DNA of 64,000 nt. Origin: Streptomyces pilosus (GTDB taxonomy: Bacteria > Actinomycetota > Actinomycetes > Streptomycetales > Streptomycetaceae). A model generated the notes under the pieces. The model was not told the DNA's origin, did no database searches, and saw only the letters and a program-made list of their open reading frames with translations. Numbering within the stretch: position 1 is the first letter of the stretch; every line of letters begins with the position of its first letter. A program made the position numbers and the translations under genes. Location: the NCBI RefSeq assembly GCF_014649835.1, contig NZ_BMTU01000002.1:186001-250000 (forward strand), read 5' to 3'. Below, piece by piece: positions 26,326 to 34,489 of this stretch.

Positions 26326-27155
26326 GTCAGCGGCGAGCGGGCCGGCTGCGCGGTACTTGCGTGCGCCGGGATCGTCGCGGGTTTCGTCTGCTGGCGGCGG
26401 GCTGAGCGTGCCTGGGCGCGCAGATGCTTGATGCGCGTGGCGTGGGCGTCGACCACCTGCTGCGGGCGCAGCGGGCTGGGCTTCTGTACGGCGCTGTAGT
26501 GGCCGGTGCGTTCGAACATGCCGCGCTGGAGCGGGCTGCGGTCGGTCAGCGCGGTGAGGAACGCGCTGACCAGGTGAGCGGGGGTGTGCTCGTCGAGGTA
26601 GGCGTGCCAGATGCGCGGGCCGGAAAACTCCCCGTGGCCGGGCTCGCGGGTCTCGATGTGCCAGGACGACCGGTCGTGGAATTCGCTCAACGGCCGCAGT
26701 TCGATGTGGCACATGGAGTCCGGCGAGCGCGCGCCCTCTGGCTCGTGGTGCCATCCTGCCGAGGTCACCCGCTGCCACGGGTCCGGCTGCTGTGGCGGCG
26801 GGGCGGTGAGGGCGTCGGTGAAGGCGGCGAGGACCTCGGCGGGCACGAGTTCGCCGAACTCGGCGTACCAGCCCGGCTCGGTGCCGACAGGCTCCGCCCG
26901 TAGCCGCCACCACGCCGAGGTGCGGGACTGCGGGTCGAACTGGAGCCGGTGGCGAAGGTCAGGGCTTGCCAGGATGATCTCGGCGCTCAGGGGGTCGGAG
27001 ACGGCGTTCCATCCGGCGGCGGCCAGGCCGTGGGTGACGTGGCGGGCGTCTCCGGGGCCGGCGAGGTGGCGGGGGCTGGTGTCGTACGGGATCTGCACGG
27101 CGTGCTTGTCGGCGAAGGCGGCGAGCTGCCGTTCGCTCAGCGGCACCAGCAGCAC
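26322..27155 (-). CDS. DUF317 domain protein
   Basis: A 277-residue protein. Residues 1-40 include the family's usual opening, HAVQIPYDTSPRHLAGPGDA. The repeat-like pair WYAEFGELVPAEVLAAFTDA and IWHAYLDEHTPAHLVSAFLT shows two DUF317-type modules, each ending in an amphipathic helix. The C-terminal 60 residues are basic (KHLRAQARSARRQQTKPAT). Its first 19 bases overlap the upstream gene. DUF317 function is unknown; recurrence as four copies here suggests amplification within the element. It is followed by the CTGA-coupled gene. Confidence 0.78.
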   Translation of the reverse strand: MLLVPLSERQLAAFADKHAVQIPYDTSPRHLAGPGDARHVTHGLAAAGWNAVSDPLSAEIILASPDLRHRLQFDPQSRTSAWWRLRAEPVGTEPGWYAEFGELVPAEVLAAFTDALTAPPPQQPDPWQRVTSAGWHHEPEGARSPDSMCHIELRPLSEFHDRSSWHIETREPGHGEFSGPRIWHAYLDEHTPAHLVSAFLTALTDRSPLQRGMFERTGHYSAVQKPSPLRPQQVVDAHATRIKHLRAQARSARRQQTKPATIPAHASTAQPARSPLT

Positions 27156-27493
27156 CCCTGCTCGCTCGTCGGCGAACTGCCGTACAGGTCACGGAGATCG
27201 TCCAGCACGTAGTGGAGGGTGTGCTGGTCGGCCAGTTCCCACGCGGCCGTGCGCAGCTCGGTGATCAGCAGGTCGCCCTGCGCCGTGCGCGGCGCGTCAG
27301 GGCTCTCCTGAACGGCGCGGGCGAGGGCGCGCAGCGTGTCGGCGAACTGGACGGGCAGGCCCGTGTACTCGTCGAGGAGGGGCTCCACGAGGGCGAGGGC
27401 TTCTGCGGGGTCGGGGTTCTCGCGCAAGTAGTCGGTGAGGTCCGCGAGCGTTTCGGTCAGGGTGCGGATGGTGTCCGGGGTGAGTGCGGGCAT
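27137..27493 (-). CDS. Small helical hypothetical protein
   Basis: The start chosen is the ATG at 27493 (MPALTPDTIRTLTETLADLT), because the longer frame to 27652 lies in the upstream gene's tail. The 118-residue product is almost entirely helical and acidic (LADLTDYLRENPDPAEALAL, LRALARAVQESPDAPRTAQG), ending with a Cys-rich GCCWCR. It resembles the small gene at 28322-28705 in general design, suggesting that DUF317 genes are paired with short helical partners. Function is unknown. Confidence 0.65.
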   Translation of the reverse strand: MPALTPDTIRTLTETLADLTDYLRENPDPAEALALVEPLLDEYTGLPVQFADTLRALARAVQESPDAPRTAQGDLLITELRTAAWELADQHTLHYVLDDLRDLYGSSPTSEQGCCWCR

Positions 27494-27521
27494 CGGGCTC
27501 CTCGGGGCGGGGCTATTGCGG

Positions 27522-28325
27522 TCAGCGGCGGGTGCGTGCGCCGCCGGCCGGGGTGTAGGGACGGGCGCTGGTGCGCGGCCTGGTGCTACGGGCGCTGTTG
27601 CGGGCCCAGTTGGCGGCGCGGGCGGCCGTGATGCGGGCCTGCTGCCACGCACTGAGCTGGGAGGGCTTCACGGACACCGACCAGGTACGGATCTGCGCGC
27701 TGTGCGGCACGCGTCCGCGCGGGCGCATCACGGGGTCCGGGCTGGCGAGTTCGGTGGAGAAGGCTTGCACCAGGTGCATCGGGGTGTTCGGCGTGAAGTT
27801 GGCCGTCCAGCCGTTGCCCTGCTTGTCCTGCGCTCCGGTCCACCACATCGCCGCCCCGTCGGGACTCTGCCGGTACTGCATCCACGCGGTGCCGTCGGGG
27901 CTCGTCGCCATGTAGTCCTGGCCCTCGAAGCGCGTGTGCCAGTTCTGCTCCTGCAGAGGGGCCCAGACGTTGGGGGCGTGGGCGGAGCAGGGGCGGGTGA
28001 GGGCGTCGGTCAGGCCGGCGACGATCTCCGCCGGCGTCTGTCGGCCCAGGTGCGCAGACCACTCGCCGTTCGCTCCGTCTGCGTGGCCGTGGATGGTCCA
28101 TCCGCCGGGGAGGACGTAGGGGTCGTAGGCGATGCGGACGGTGCGGTCCGGGCTCTCCATGCGCAGGGGGCCGCCCGTCTTGGACTTGTCCCTCCAGCCG
28201 GAGGCGCGCAGGAACTCCGAGACGTGCCGGACGTCGCCGCCGCCGGCCAGGGCGCGGGGTTGGACGAGGTAGTGCTGCTCGGCCTGCTCGTCAGGTCCCC
28301 AGCCCTGCCACTGCTTCTTCTTCAC
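27522..28325 (-). CDS. DUF317 domain protein
   Basis: The start is the GTG at 28325 (VKKKQWQGWGPDEQAEQHYL), which overlaps the upstream stop as GTGA; the longer frame to 28478 lies within that gene. The 267-residue protein has two DUF317-type modules: GWTIHGHADGANGEWSAHLG with PAEIVAGLTDALTRP, and GNGWTANFTPNTPMHLVQAF. The tail is basic (ARAANWARNSARSTRPRTSA). It is one of three intact DUF317 genes in the region. Role unknown. Confidence 0.78.
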   Translation of the reverse strand: MKKKQWQGWGPDEQAEQHYLVQPRALAGGGDVRHVSEFLRASGWRDKSKTGGPLRMESPDRTVRIAYDPYVLPGGWTIHGHADGANGEWSAHLGRQTPAEIVAGLTDALTRPCSAHAPNVWAPLQEQNWHTRFEGQDYMATSPDGTAWMQYRQSPDGAAMWWTGAQDKQGNGWTANFTPNTPMHLVQAFSTELASPDPVMRPRGRVPHSAQIRTWSVSVKPSQLSAWQQARITAARAANWARNSARSTRPRTSARPYTPAGGARTRR

Positions 28326-28705
28326 CGGCGGCGCCGGACGACGAGCGGTGCGGGTGCCGGGGGCTTCGCCGCCGTAGTGGCGGGCTGGGCGCCGACGCGC
28401 TGAAGAGCGTCTTTGTGTTCGTCCAGGTCGAGGGTGATGTCGCCGAGTTCGTTCGAGGCACGGCCCAGGGCGAGCCACACCTCCGCGGGGAGCGCGCCTC
28501 GCTCTGCCTGGTCCTTGGCGAACACGCTGCCGGTGGCGACGAGGTGGGTGACGCCGCCGAGGACTCCGGTGTCCGGGTCGAGCACGCGGGCGATGACCTG
28601 AGCGGCCTGGGGCGGGGGCAGGTGAGAGAGGTAGTCGGCGAGCTGTCCGAGCTGGCGGGTAATCTCGTCGGCCAGTCTCACCGGGTAGGGGGTGGGGTGG
28701 GACAT
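28322..28705 (-). CDS. Small helical hypothetical protein paired with DUF317
   Basis: A 127-residue protein with ATG at 28705 behind GGAGGAGC. Two long helices dominate (RLADEITRQLGQLADYLSHL, GRASNELGDITLDLDEHKDA). There is no recognised domain. Its stop overlaps the following DUF317 start (GTGA), so the two are translationally coupled. Plasmid-type context; function unknown. Confidence 0.65.
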   Translation of the reverse strand: MSHPTPYPVRLADEITRQLGQLADYLSHLPPPQAAQVIARVLDPDTGVLGGVTHLVATGSVFAKDQAERGALPAEVWLALGRASNELGDITLDLDEHKDALQRVGAQPATTAAKPPAPAPLVVRRRR

Positions 28706-28726
28706 GCTCCTCCGGGCGGTGGACGG

Positions 28727-28912
28727 TCAGTGGTGGTGGCGATGCCCGACGCGCTGCGTCTCGGCGAGGGCGGCCTCCGGGCGGGCGCCGGCCAGCGGGG
28801 AGGCGTGGTTGGGGCCGGTCGGAATACAGGCGCGCAGATAGCGGCGGAAGAAGGCCGTGGCGAGTCGGGGCTTGAGCCGGTTGCTGATCGGTGGGGGTGT
28901 GCGGATTGCTAC
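28727..28912 (-). CDS. Possible 61-residue basic protein with a GTA in place of the start
   Basis: A site GGAG (28919-28922) is followed six bases later by GTA-GCA-ATC-CGC and an open frame: VAIRTPPPISNRLKPRLATA, then FFRRYLRACIPTGPNHASPL, ending in GHRHHH. The protein-like sequence and perfect spacing suggest a small gene whose GTG has become GTA. If GTA does not initiate, the gene is silent. A longer frame to 29104 is a shadow of the neighbour. Confidence 0.35.
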   Translation of the reverse strand, partial: VAIRTPPPISNRLKPRLATAFFRRYLRACIPTGPNHASPLAGARPEAALAETQRVGHRHHH

Positions 28913-28979
28913 GTGTATCTCCGGGTCTCGGGTGGTGAGGCGGGCGGTCCCGGCGCGGTGCCGGGACCGCCCAGGCGCC

Positions 28980-29387
28980 TTACGGGGTGCGGCCGGCCGG
29001 AGCTGCAGGCGAGGCGGAGCCGATCGGTGCCTGTTGCCGCACGGCAGGGCGGCCCGCTCGGGTGCGCAGGTCCTGCACGGCCTGCCGGTAGGCGGATTCG
29101 TCAAAGACTTCGGGCGTGCAGTTGACCTCGTACCCGGCCAGGAGCAGGACGGGGATGGCGCGGGTTGCCAGCCGCTTCTGCTCGCCGGCGTCGATGTGTT
29201 CGGGCACGGTGTGCCAGATGTAGATGGGCGTGTCGGCGGGATACTCGTGGCGTTCCAGGCCGAGGTGTTCCAGCAGGTCGTGGAGCTGGGCGGGGGCGCC
29301 GGTCGGCGTGTCGGCGTGGATGGTGGTCGTCAGGGCCTTGATGTAGATCTCGACGTCCGTGCCGTATTCGTCGGCCAGGTTGGCCAT
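28980..29387 (-). CDS. Hypothetical protein of the conjugative module
   Basis: A 135-residue protein with ATG at 29387 preceded by GGAGAG. It starts MANLADEYGTDVEIYIKALT and contains HDLLEHLGLERHEYPADTPI and EQKRLATRAIPVLLLAGYEV. The mixed alpha/beta look and the short tail rich in Pro/Ala are typical of plasmid unknowns. No catalytic motif is seen. It is in the same direction as its neighbours and likely cotranscribed. Confidence 0.65.
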   Translation of the reverse strand: MANLADEYGTDVEIYIKALTTTIHADTPTGAPAQLHDLLEHLGLERHEYPADTPIYIWHTVPEHIDAGEQKRLATRAIPVLLLAGYEVNCTPEVFDESAYRQAVQDLRTRAGRPAVRQQAPIGSASPAAPAGRTP

Positions 29388-29402
29388 GTGGTTCTCTCCG
29401 GG

Positions 29403-30053
29403 TCAGCGGCGGCGGGATTTCGCGGGCTGGGCGTGGCTCGGCGGTGGTGAGGTAGTGGCCGGCCGCTGCGCAGGGCGCGCGACGTGGTTGCGGGCGTGGA
29501 GGATGGCGCGCGCGGCCTCACTCATGGAGGTGGCGGTGCTTCCGAGCCCTGCGATGGGATCGGGTTCCCCGGTGGGCGCGGCCCCTTGGAAGTCGCTGGC
29601 GGCGATCCAGGCGCGGACGACGACCTCTCTGGCGAGGGGCAGCAACCCGTGGACGGGGGCAGCGACCTCGGTCAGGACCTCGGCCACCTCGCTGCTGGTT
29701 GTGGCGGCTGCGGCTCGCTCAGCGAGCCCCGCCAGGTAGCGCAGGGCGGCCTCACGTTCACCGTCCGGTGCGACCAGCATATTCAGAGTGGGGTCGAGGT
29801 GGACGCTGTGCCCGGCGGCCAGCAGGGCGTGCGAGGCTGCGGTCGCCTTCAGGCGCTGCTGCTCGATGGGCAGGCCGTGCGGAAGCCGGTGATAGTCCCC
29901 GCGCGGTCCGGGAGCGGAGAGGAAGCCGCCGGTTCGCTGAAGGATGCCCGCGGCCTTGTCGGTGCCGCCGATGGCCACGACCAGGTCGGTTCGGGGGTCC
30001 TTGGTGATGGTGACGTACTCCAGTACCCAGAAGTCGGGCTCCGTCTGCTTCAC
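29403..30053 (-). CDS. Hypothetical protein of the conjugative module
   Basis: A 216-residue protein whose ATG overlaps the upstream stop (ATGA, 30050-30053). It has an N-terminal beta-rich part (FWVLEYVTITKDPRTDLVVA, IGGTDKAAGILQRTGGFLSA), a middle segment matching the layout of the gene at 30832 (KATAASHALLAAGHSVHLDP), and a helical part (LAGLAERAAAATTSSEVAEV). Shared layout with 30832 suggests the two are distant paralogues. Function unknown. Confidence 0.68.
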   Translation of the reverse strand: MKQTEPDFWVLEYVTITKDPRTDLVVAIGGTDKAAGILQRTGGFLSAPGPRGDYHRLPHGLPIEQQRLKATAASHALLAAGHSVHLDPTLNMLVAPDGEREAALRYLAGLAERAAAATTSSEVAEVLTEVAAPVHGLLPLAREVVVRAWIAASDFQGAAPTGEPDPIAGLGSTATSMSEAARAILHARNHVARPAQRPATTSPPPSHAQPAKSRRR

Positions 30054-30808
30054 CGAGACCGGGTGGCCGGCGTACGGGGACCGGCAGGGACGGGCGGCAC
30101 GGAAGCGGCGGTGGTGGGCGCGGTCCGGCCTGCGGGATGCTGCAGAGCGGTGCCGATGCCGAGCGCGTCGAGGCGCGGGCCGATCTCGCGCAGGGCGCGG
30201 GCCTGGGCCTGAGTGTCGTCACCACTCAGGCGGTAGATGCCACTCTGCGGGTCCTGGACGAAGCCGTGGGCCATGAGGACAGCGGTGGCGCGGTCGTCGG
30301 CGGTGGCGGTGGCGATGCTGCCGTCCGGCTGCCAGGTCAGGACGACCCGGTCCGGCTGGGAGGGCTGGATGCCGCCGCCCAGGGCGTTGTGGCGGACCTG
30401 GGCGAGGGCGGCGTCGTATCGGGCGAGCAGGTCGCCGGTGACCTGCTCGGCGCTCAGGAACGGGTCATCGGCCAGGGCGATGCCGTTGGGCTCGGGAACG
30501 CCGCGGAACGCCTCATCGGGCAGGGCGTGCGGGGCGACGGCGGCGATGAGGAAGCCGTCGCGCTCGTCGTGCCGGTCCAGAAGGACGAGCTGCGCACCGT
30601 CCTGTCGGCTCAGGACGGCGGCCTGCTGCAGGGGGTGCTCGGCGAGAGAGGCGGCGACCAGGTCCAGGTCCCAGATGCGGTCGGCGAGTTCGGCGAGGTC
30701 GTCCTTGGCGTCGGCTGGCAGGTGGGAGCTGGTCCAACTGTCGGGGAGTTCGCCGGCGAGAACGTCGGCGTACGAGGCGAGGCGCTTGGAGGTGTCGTGG
30801 TCGTGCAT
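30050..30808 (-). CDS. Hypothetical protein of the conjugative module
   Basis: The start chosen is the ATG at 30808 (MHDHDTSKRLASYADVLAGE); the longer frame overlaps the previous gene's tail. The 252-residue product has an N-terminal helical section, then LADRIWDLDLVAASLAEHPL, a central VLSRQDGAQLVLLDRHDERD and a C-terminal DRVVLTWQPDGSIATATADD. No known domain. It is translationally coupled to the downstream gene. Confidence 0.68.
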   Translation of the reverse strand: MHDHDTSKRLASYADVLAGELPDSWTSSHLPADAKDDLAELADRIWDLDLVAASLAEHPLQQAAVLSRQDGAQLVLLDRHDERDGFLIAAVAPHALPDEAFRGVPEPNGIALADDPFLSAEQVTGDLLARYDAALAQVRHNALGGGIQPSQPDRVVLTWQPDGSIATATADDRATAVLMAHGFVQDPQSGIYRLSGDDTQAQARALREIGPRLDALGIGTALQHPAGRTAPTTAASVPPVPAGPRTPATRSR

Positions 30809-30831
30809 GGTGTCCTTGGGCGAGGTGGGAG

Positions 30832-31527
30832 TCAGCGGCGCAGTCCGGCGGCCATCGGGGGCGGCGGGGCCGGGAGGGTGCGCGGCGGTGGCGGGCAGGC
30901 GCACACGGCAGAGCGCTCTTGCTCGGTTGACGGGACTTCCCCGGTGCAGGTGCTGCGGCCGGGGTGCGGGGCATGCCGGTCGGCGAGCTGGTTGCGGGTC
31001 TCGGAGAGGACGGTACGGATGACGCGAAGGTGCTCGTCGGCGAGGTAGCGCAGCCGCCGCGCGATGTAGGGGTCGGCCGCCTGGCCGAGCCCGTCGTGGA
31101 AGTCGGCGGTGGCGGTGAGGACTTCCTCCAGCGCGGTGAGGACGCCGTCGTGGGCGGCGGTCAGCTCAGTCAGCGCATCGGCCGCCTCGTCCGTAGTGGC
31201 GGCCTCGCGAAGGCGCTCGGCGACGTGGACGACGGAGGAGCCCAGCGGCAGGTAGCTGGCCGGACGCGAGTCGGTGTCGAAGTCCGCGTCGCAGTCGACG
31301 TGGTATCCGGCCGCCCGCAGGCGGGCCACGGCGTCAGTGGCCAGACGGGACTCGTCGTCCTCCGCTAGGCCGGTCGGGGTGCGGTGGTACGTCTCATGGA
31401 CGCGGACGACGGCGACGAAGCCCGCGCGCTGGAGGATGCTGTGCGCCTCGGAGTCGCCGCCGCGGGCGAGGAGTTCGTCGGAGTGCGGGTCGCGGCGGAT
31501 GTCCAGGAAGCGGTCGGTGCGGGGCAA
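30832..31527 (-). CDS. Hypothetical protein, unusual start codon
   Basis: The frame reads (V)SLPRTDRFLDIRRDPHSDEL from a good site GGAG at 31539-31542. Five bases after it the codon is GTC (31531-31533), where an ATG or GTG would be expected; the nearest legal start is TTG at 31525-31527, used here (231 residues). The product has an N-terminal beta-rich part, AEDDESRLATDAVARLRAAG, a middle VVHVAERLREAATTDEAADA and a long helical C terminus (YIARRLRYLADEHLRVIRTV). It resembles the gene at 29403 in plan. Function unknown. Confidence 0.6.
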   Translation of the reverse strand: MPRTDRFLDIRRDPHSDELLARGGDSEAHSILQRAGFVAVVRVHETYHRTPTGLAEDDESRLATDAVARLRAAGYHVDCDADFDTDSRPASYLPLGSSVVHVAERLREAATTDEAADALTELTAAHDGVLTALEEVLTATADFHDGLGQAADPYIARRLRYLADEHLRVIRTVLSETRNQLADRHAPHPGRSTCTGEVPSTEQERSAVCACPPPPRTLPAPPPPMAAGLRR

Positions 31528-31541
31528 GGAGACGTTTTCTC

Positions 31542-32387
31542 CTACGGCGATCGGTGGGCGTTGTGCCGGACGGCGTCCGGGGCCGGGACGGCGCGGGGCT
31601 GGACCAGGCGGTTTGCGGTGGTGTCCAGGTCCTGCTGGATGGCGTAGAGGCGGCGGGCAATCAGCTCCAGGCGGTGTGCCGTATCGGCGCTGGCTGCTCC
31701 CGGCTGGCGGGCGATCCGGTGCGAGGTGTGCTCGACGAGTCCGCGTACCGCGGCCAGAGGGCCGGCCTGTTCGTCGGCGAGCTGCGTGAGGATGGTCGCG
31801 AGCTGGGCCGACGCCGTGAGCGCCGCGCGGACGGCAGGCCGCGAAGGGGGGTCGGATCGGACAGGGATCAGGTGGAGGTCCTGTTCGATGCGACGCGCCT
31901 CCTGTGCCAGGCGCCGCAGATTGTCCGCGGGAAGAGCGTGCCACGCGCCGTCGAGGTGGATCAGGTTGGCGATCAGGTCGAGGCGGCCGGGCTGGGCCTG
32001 GACGGCGATCCACCGGCAGCCATGTTCCTTGCCGGGGATCTCGATGCCGGCGGCTCGTGCGAGCCGTTGAGCGACCTCGGCCCACTCCGGTCCTGTCAGT
32101 TCCCGGTCGTCCGGGTGAAGGCGGATGTCGAGGTGGAGGATCGCCCGCCGGTCGTCGTCGGGGCTGGCGGCGAACGGATGCTCCAGGTAGGGGTCTTCGA
32201 GGTGCTCGGCCCACTGGACGGACGTCCAGATCCTCTGCTCGTGGTCCAGAGTGAAGTAATCCAGGCCGGGCCAGTGGGCGATGATCGTGTGCTCCGTCAG
32301 GCCCTCGTTCGGTGAGACCGGCCGCCCCAGCGCCTCTTCGAGCGGGTCGTGGGGCCGGTGGGTCCGCTCGTGCAGGCGGGGGATCAC
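31542..32387 (-). CDS. Relaxase-like protein without the expected catalytic histidines
   Basis: A 281-residue protein with ATG at 32387 overlapping the upstream stop. Its N-terminal two thirds follow the layout of actinobacterial mobilisation nucleases: MIPRLHERTHRP at the front, RRAILHLDIRLHPDDRELTG followed by EWAEVAQRLARAAGI, then CRWIAVQAQPGRLDLIANLI and LRRLAQEARRIEQDLHL. In working relatives (from memory) the segment after CRW carries an H-x-H metal site; here that place reads GRLDL. The later helical half (LTASAQLATILTQLADEQAG) is typical of accessory proteins. It may be an inactive or accessory relaxase relative. Without an alignment this remains tentative. Confidence 0.5.
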   Translation of the reverse strand: MIPRLHERTHRPHDPLEEALGRPVSPNEGLTEHTIIAHWPGLDYFTLDHEQRIWTSVQWAEHLEDPYLEHPFAASPDDDRRAILHLDIRLHPDDRELTGPEWAEVAQRLARAAGIEIPGKEHGCRWIAVQAQPGRLDLIANLIHLDGAWHALPADNLRRLAQEARRIEQDLHLIPVRSDPPSRPAVRAALTASAQLATILTQLADEQAGPLAAVRGLVEHTSHRIARQPGAASADTAHRLELIARRLYAIQQDLDTTANRLVQPRAVPAPDAVRHNAHRSP

Positions 32388-32809
32388 CGGCCGCTCCGGA
32401 TGTCGGCGATGTGCACGAGCTGGCCCAGGGCGGTGGTGGTGTACCAGCCGCAGTCGATCAGTTCGTCGCGGTCGGCGAACCGTGCGAGGAGGGTGTCCTC
32501 CATGGCCCGTAGATAGATCAGGCAGTCAGGGCAGCGGCGTGAGAGGTGCACGAGGTAGCGGGGGTGGGCGGTGACGTAGGACTGGGCGCCGCCTGTCGCA
32601 TCACGCAGCCGCCACCCGTCCTCGTCGGTCGGGGTGTGCCAGGAAGGGGCCACGACGCGCATCGCGTCGCCCCACAGTTCTCCGCCGGCCACCCCCTTCA
32701 GGACGACGACGGCGTCACCGGCCTGGAAGTGGGCGTGGGTGATGTCCCGGTCGGGGGTGAGCGGGTCGGTCGTCGGTGCGAACGCCGAGGTGGGAGGGGG
32801 CTGGGACAT
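32384..32809 (-). CDS. Small protein with a CxxC motif
   Basis: A 141-residue protein. Residues 28-45 (HFQAGDAVVVLKGVAGGELW) look like a small beta-barrel; CPDCLIYLRAMEDTLLARFA near 92-111 provides a CxxC pair. Its stop overlaps the relaxase-like start (ATGA). Function unknown; the cysteine pair suggests metal or redox use. Confidence 0.65.
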   Translation of the reverse strand: MSQPPPTSAFAPTTDPLTPDRDITHAHFQAGDAVVVLKGVAGGELWGDAMRVVAPSWHTPTDEDGWRLRDATGGAQSYVTAHPRYLVHLSRRCPDCLIYLRAMEDTLLARFADRDELIDCGWYTTTALGQLVHIADIRSGR

Positions 32810-32861
32810 GAGTTCCTTCCACGCGATTGCTGGCGGGGTGGGAGCATCAATAGTCCGGAGG

Positions 32862-32886
32862 AACGCCGGTTTGGCTAACCGGCGTT
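32862..32886 (-). terminator. Hairpin with conserved flank, probable terminator
   Basis: A 10-bp stem AACGCCGGTT with its inverse around TGGCT lies just past the stop of the gene at 32909. The flank ATGTTGCCCCGCC (32895-32907) is identical to that beside the hairpin at 19282. The repeated unit marks the ends of two separate transcripts in the element. Confidence 0.65.
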
Positions 32887-32908
32887 TCCCGGCTATGTTG
32901 CCCCGCCG

Positions 32909-33406
32909 TCAGCGGAACGGGTTCTCCGTCCCGCGGTCCGCCTCGCTGGCCGCGTCGAGGAGTTCGAGCAGGTCAGTGCCTTCGGCGTCGCGCTGGTCGA
33001 TCCACCATCCGGCACGGGTGATGGAGCGGGCCTTCTCCTCCAGCTCAGCCCAGTCCGCCTCGTCCCAAGTGCCCTCGCCGACGAGCGCGGTGTGCGCGGC
33101 CGTCATCAGCTGGTGGCGGGAGCGCTCGCCCCAGCCCAGGGCCTTCTCCGGGCCCTCCAACTGCGGCATGTCGAACTGCTTCGCCCACGCGACGGCTGCC
33201 TCCTGCTCCTCGGCCCGCTTGGTCGCGAGCCACTCCTCCTTGGACTCGGAGTCGGCGTCGCGCGCCGCCTTCCAGCAGTCGGTGCAGTCCTTCGACGCGA
33301 GCCAACGGGCAAAGCCCGCCCGCTTGTCGGCAGGACGATTGGACAGGTCATGATCCACGCTGTGGGAGCAGGCGTGCTCCACGGTCCAGTGCGTACGCAC
33401 GGCCAT
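32909..33406 (-). CDS. Hypothetical protein with Cys/His cluster
   Basis: A 165-residue protein starting MAVRTHWTVEHACSHSVDHD. His11, Cys13, His15 and His19, together with a CTDC pair (SKDCTDCWKAARD, Cys41 and Cys44), look like a zinc site. The rest is helical, acidic and Trp-rich (WLATKRAEEQEAAVAWAKQF, ITRAGWWIDQRDAEGTDLLE). From memory, close relatives occur in many Streptomyces conjugative elements. It ends just before the repeated terminator module. Role unknown. Confidence 0.7.
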   Translation of the reverse strand: MAVRTHWTVEHACSHSVDHDLSNRPADKRAGFARWLASKDCTDCWKAARDADSESKEEWLATKRAEEQEAAVAWAKQFDMPQLEGPEKALGWGERSRHQLMTAAHTALVGEGTWDEADWAELEEKARSITRAGWWIDQRDAEGTDLLELLDAASEADRGTENPFR

Positions 33407-33451
33407 ACTTCGATCTCCTCAAAGGGGTTGGAAGGTGGGGGTGCGCCCTGA

Positions 33452-33769
33452 TCAGGACGTCTTGTGCCGGCCTCGGAGTGGGCGGCGGTGTCGGCCGGGC
33501 GACCGGTGCCCGGCGGGGCGGAGCTGTCGGCGCGCGGCGAGAAGGACGGCGAGGGCGAAGGCCGCGCCGACGGCGGGGAGCGCCGCGCTGGCCAGCGTCT
33601 GCTCGGCGAGGCGTCCGGCCAGGGCGGTACCGGCGGACTGCCCGACGCCGATCGAGAGGATCAGCCACGCATACGCCTCGCTGGTCCGGCCCGCGGGGGC
33701 GAGGGGGCTGTTTAGCACCGCGCCGTAGGTGATGCGCGGTGCCGGGGCTGGGGGTGCGGTCGGGGACAA
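33452..33769 (-). pseudogene. Truncated MFS transporter C-terminal fragment
   Basis: The frame ITYGAVLNSPLAPAGRTSEA, YAWLILSIGVGQSAGTALAG and LASAALPAVGAAFALAVLLA matches the last two or three membrane segments of a major facilitator transporter. The other nine or ten are missing. It sits alone between plasmid-type genes, so it is a leftover from a recombination event. Confidence 0.65.
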
Positions 33770-33787
33770 CGGGTGCTTTCTCGGGGT

Positions 33788-34453
33788 CTAGCGGTGGCGG
33801 GCGGTTGTGCTGGCGCGGGGTGGTGGCGTGGGCGGGGTGGTGTCCACGGCCGGGCGCGGGCGGGCGCGTAGCACGGGAGTGCGGTGCGGGGGCAGGACGG
33901 CGACGGTCGCGCCGAGGTATTCGGCTGTCTCTTCGACTTCACGGGTGAGGAACTCGATCTGCCGTCCCAACGCTGAGAGGCGGGCGGCGATCTGGCGGCC
34001 CTGCACGGTCTTCAGGGCGCTGGCGAACTGGCTGCTCTTCTCCAGGAGTTCCTGAAGGCGGACCATCGGGCCGGCGGCGTAGCCGCGCTGGACGCTTCCG
34101 AGGAGAGCATTCGAGGCGTCACCGGCGGTGTGGCCTTCGACGACGTCGCGGATGAGTTCCTGCAGGGACACCTCCGGGGCCGGTGCCGGGCGGTTGAATC
34201 GGGAGACGTCCGCGCGCAGGATGCCGGGCGGGACCGGAGCGGGGAGGGCCTTGCCCGCCTCATGCTCGTGGGCGTAGTGCCCGATCACCTGCCAGCCCGG
34301 TACCCCCGGGTCGCCGCGCAGCGCGACCACCGTCGAGTCGTTGTCCTCGACCAGGCAAGCGAGGGTGATCGGCTGTCCGTCGGCGGCATACCACGACTCG
34401 GTCAGCTCCAGCTCGCCGCGCCGTTGCGCGGCCTGGGCCCTCTCGGTCCACAT
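33788..34453 (-). CDS. Hypothetical protein, start uncertain
   Basis: The 221-residue frame from the ATG at 34453 reads MWTERAQAAQRRGELELTES. Protein-like sequence extends about 13 codons further (NAPLTDAEQQ) to just after the upstream TAG, but no ATG, GTG or TTG is there, so the real start may be a rare codon. The core has a beta-rich part (PITLACLVEDNDSTVVALRG, GWQVIGHYAHEHEAGKALPA) and a helical part (LQELLEKSSQFASALKTVQG). Function unknown. Confidence 0.6.
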   Translation of the reverse strand: MWTERAQAAQRRGELELTESWYAADGQPITLACLVEDNDSTVVALRGDPGVPGWQVIGHYAHEHEAGKALPAPVPPGILRADVSRFNRPAPAPEVSLQELIRDVVEGHTAGDASNALLGSVQRGYAAGPMVRLQELLEKSSQFASALKTVQGRQIAARLSALGRQIEFLTREVEETAEYLGATVAVLPPHRTPVLRARPRPAVDTTPPTPPPRASTTARHR

Positions 34454-34489
34454 CTGCTGCTCTGCGTCGGTCAGCGGAGCATTGTGGTG

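Noticed and set aside
27137-27652. Longer start for the small helical protein
   Set aside because: The extra N-terminal residues are Pro/Ala/Arg low complexity that overlap the neighbouring DUF317 gene's 3' end; ATG 27493 fits better.
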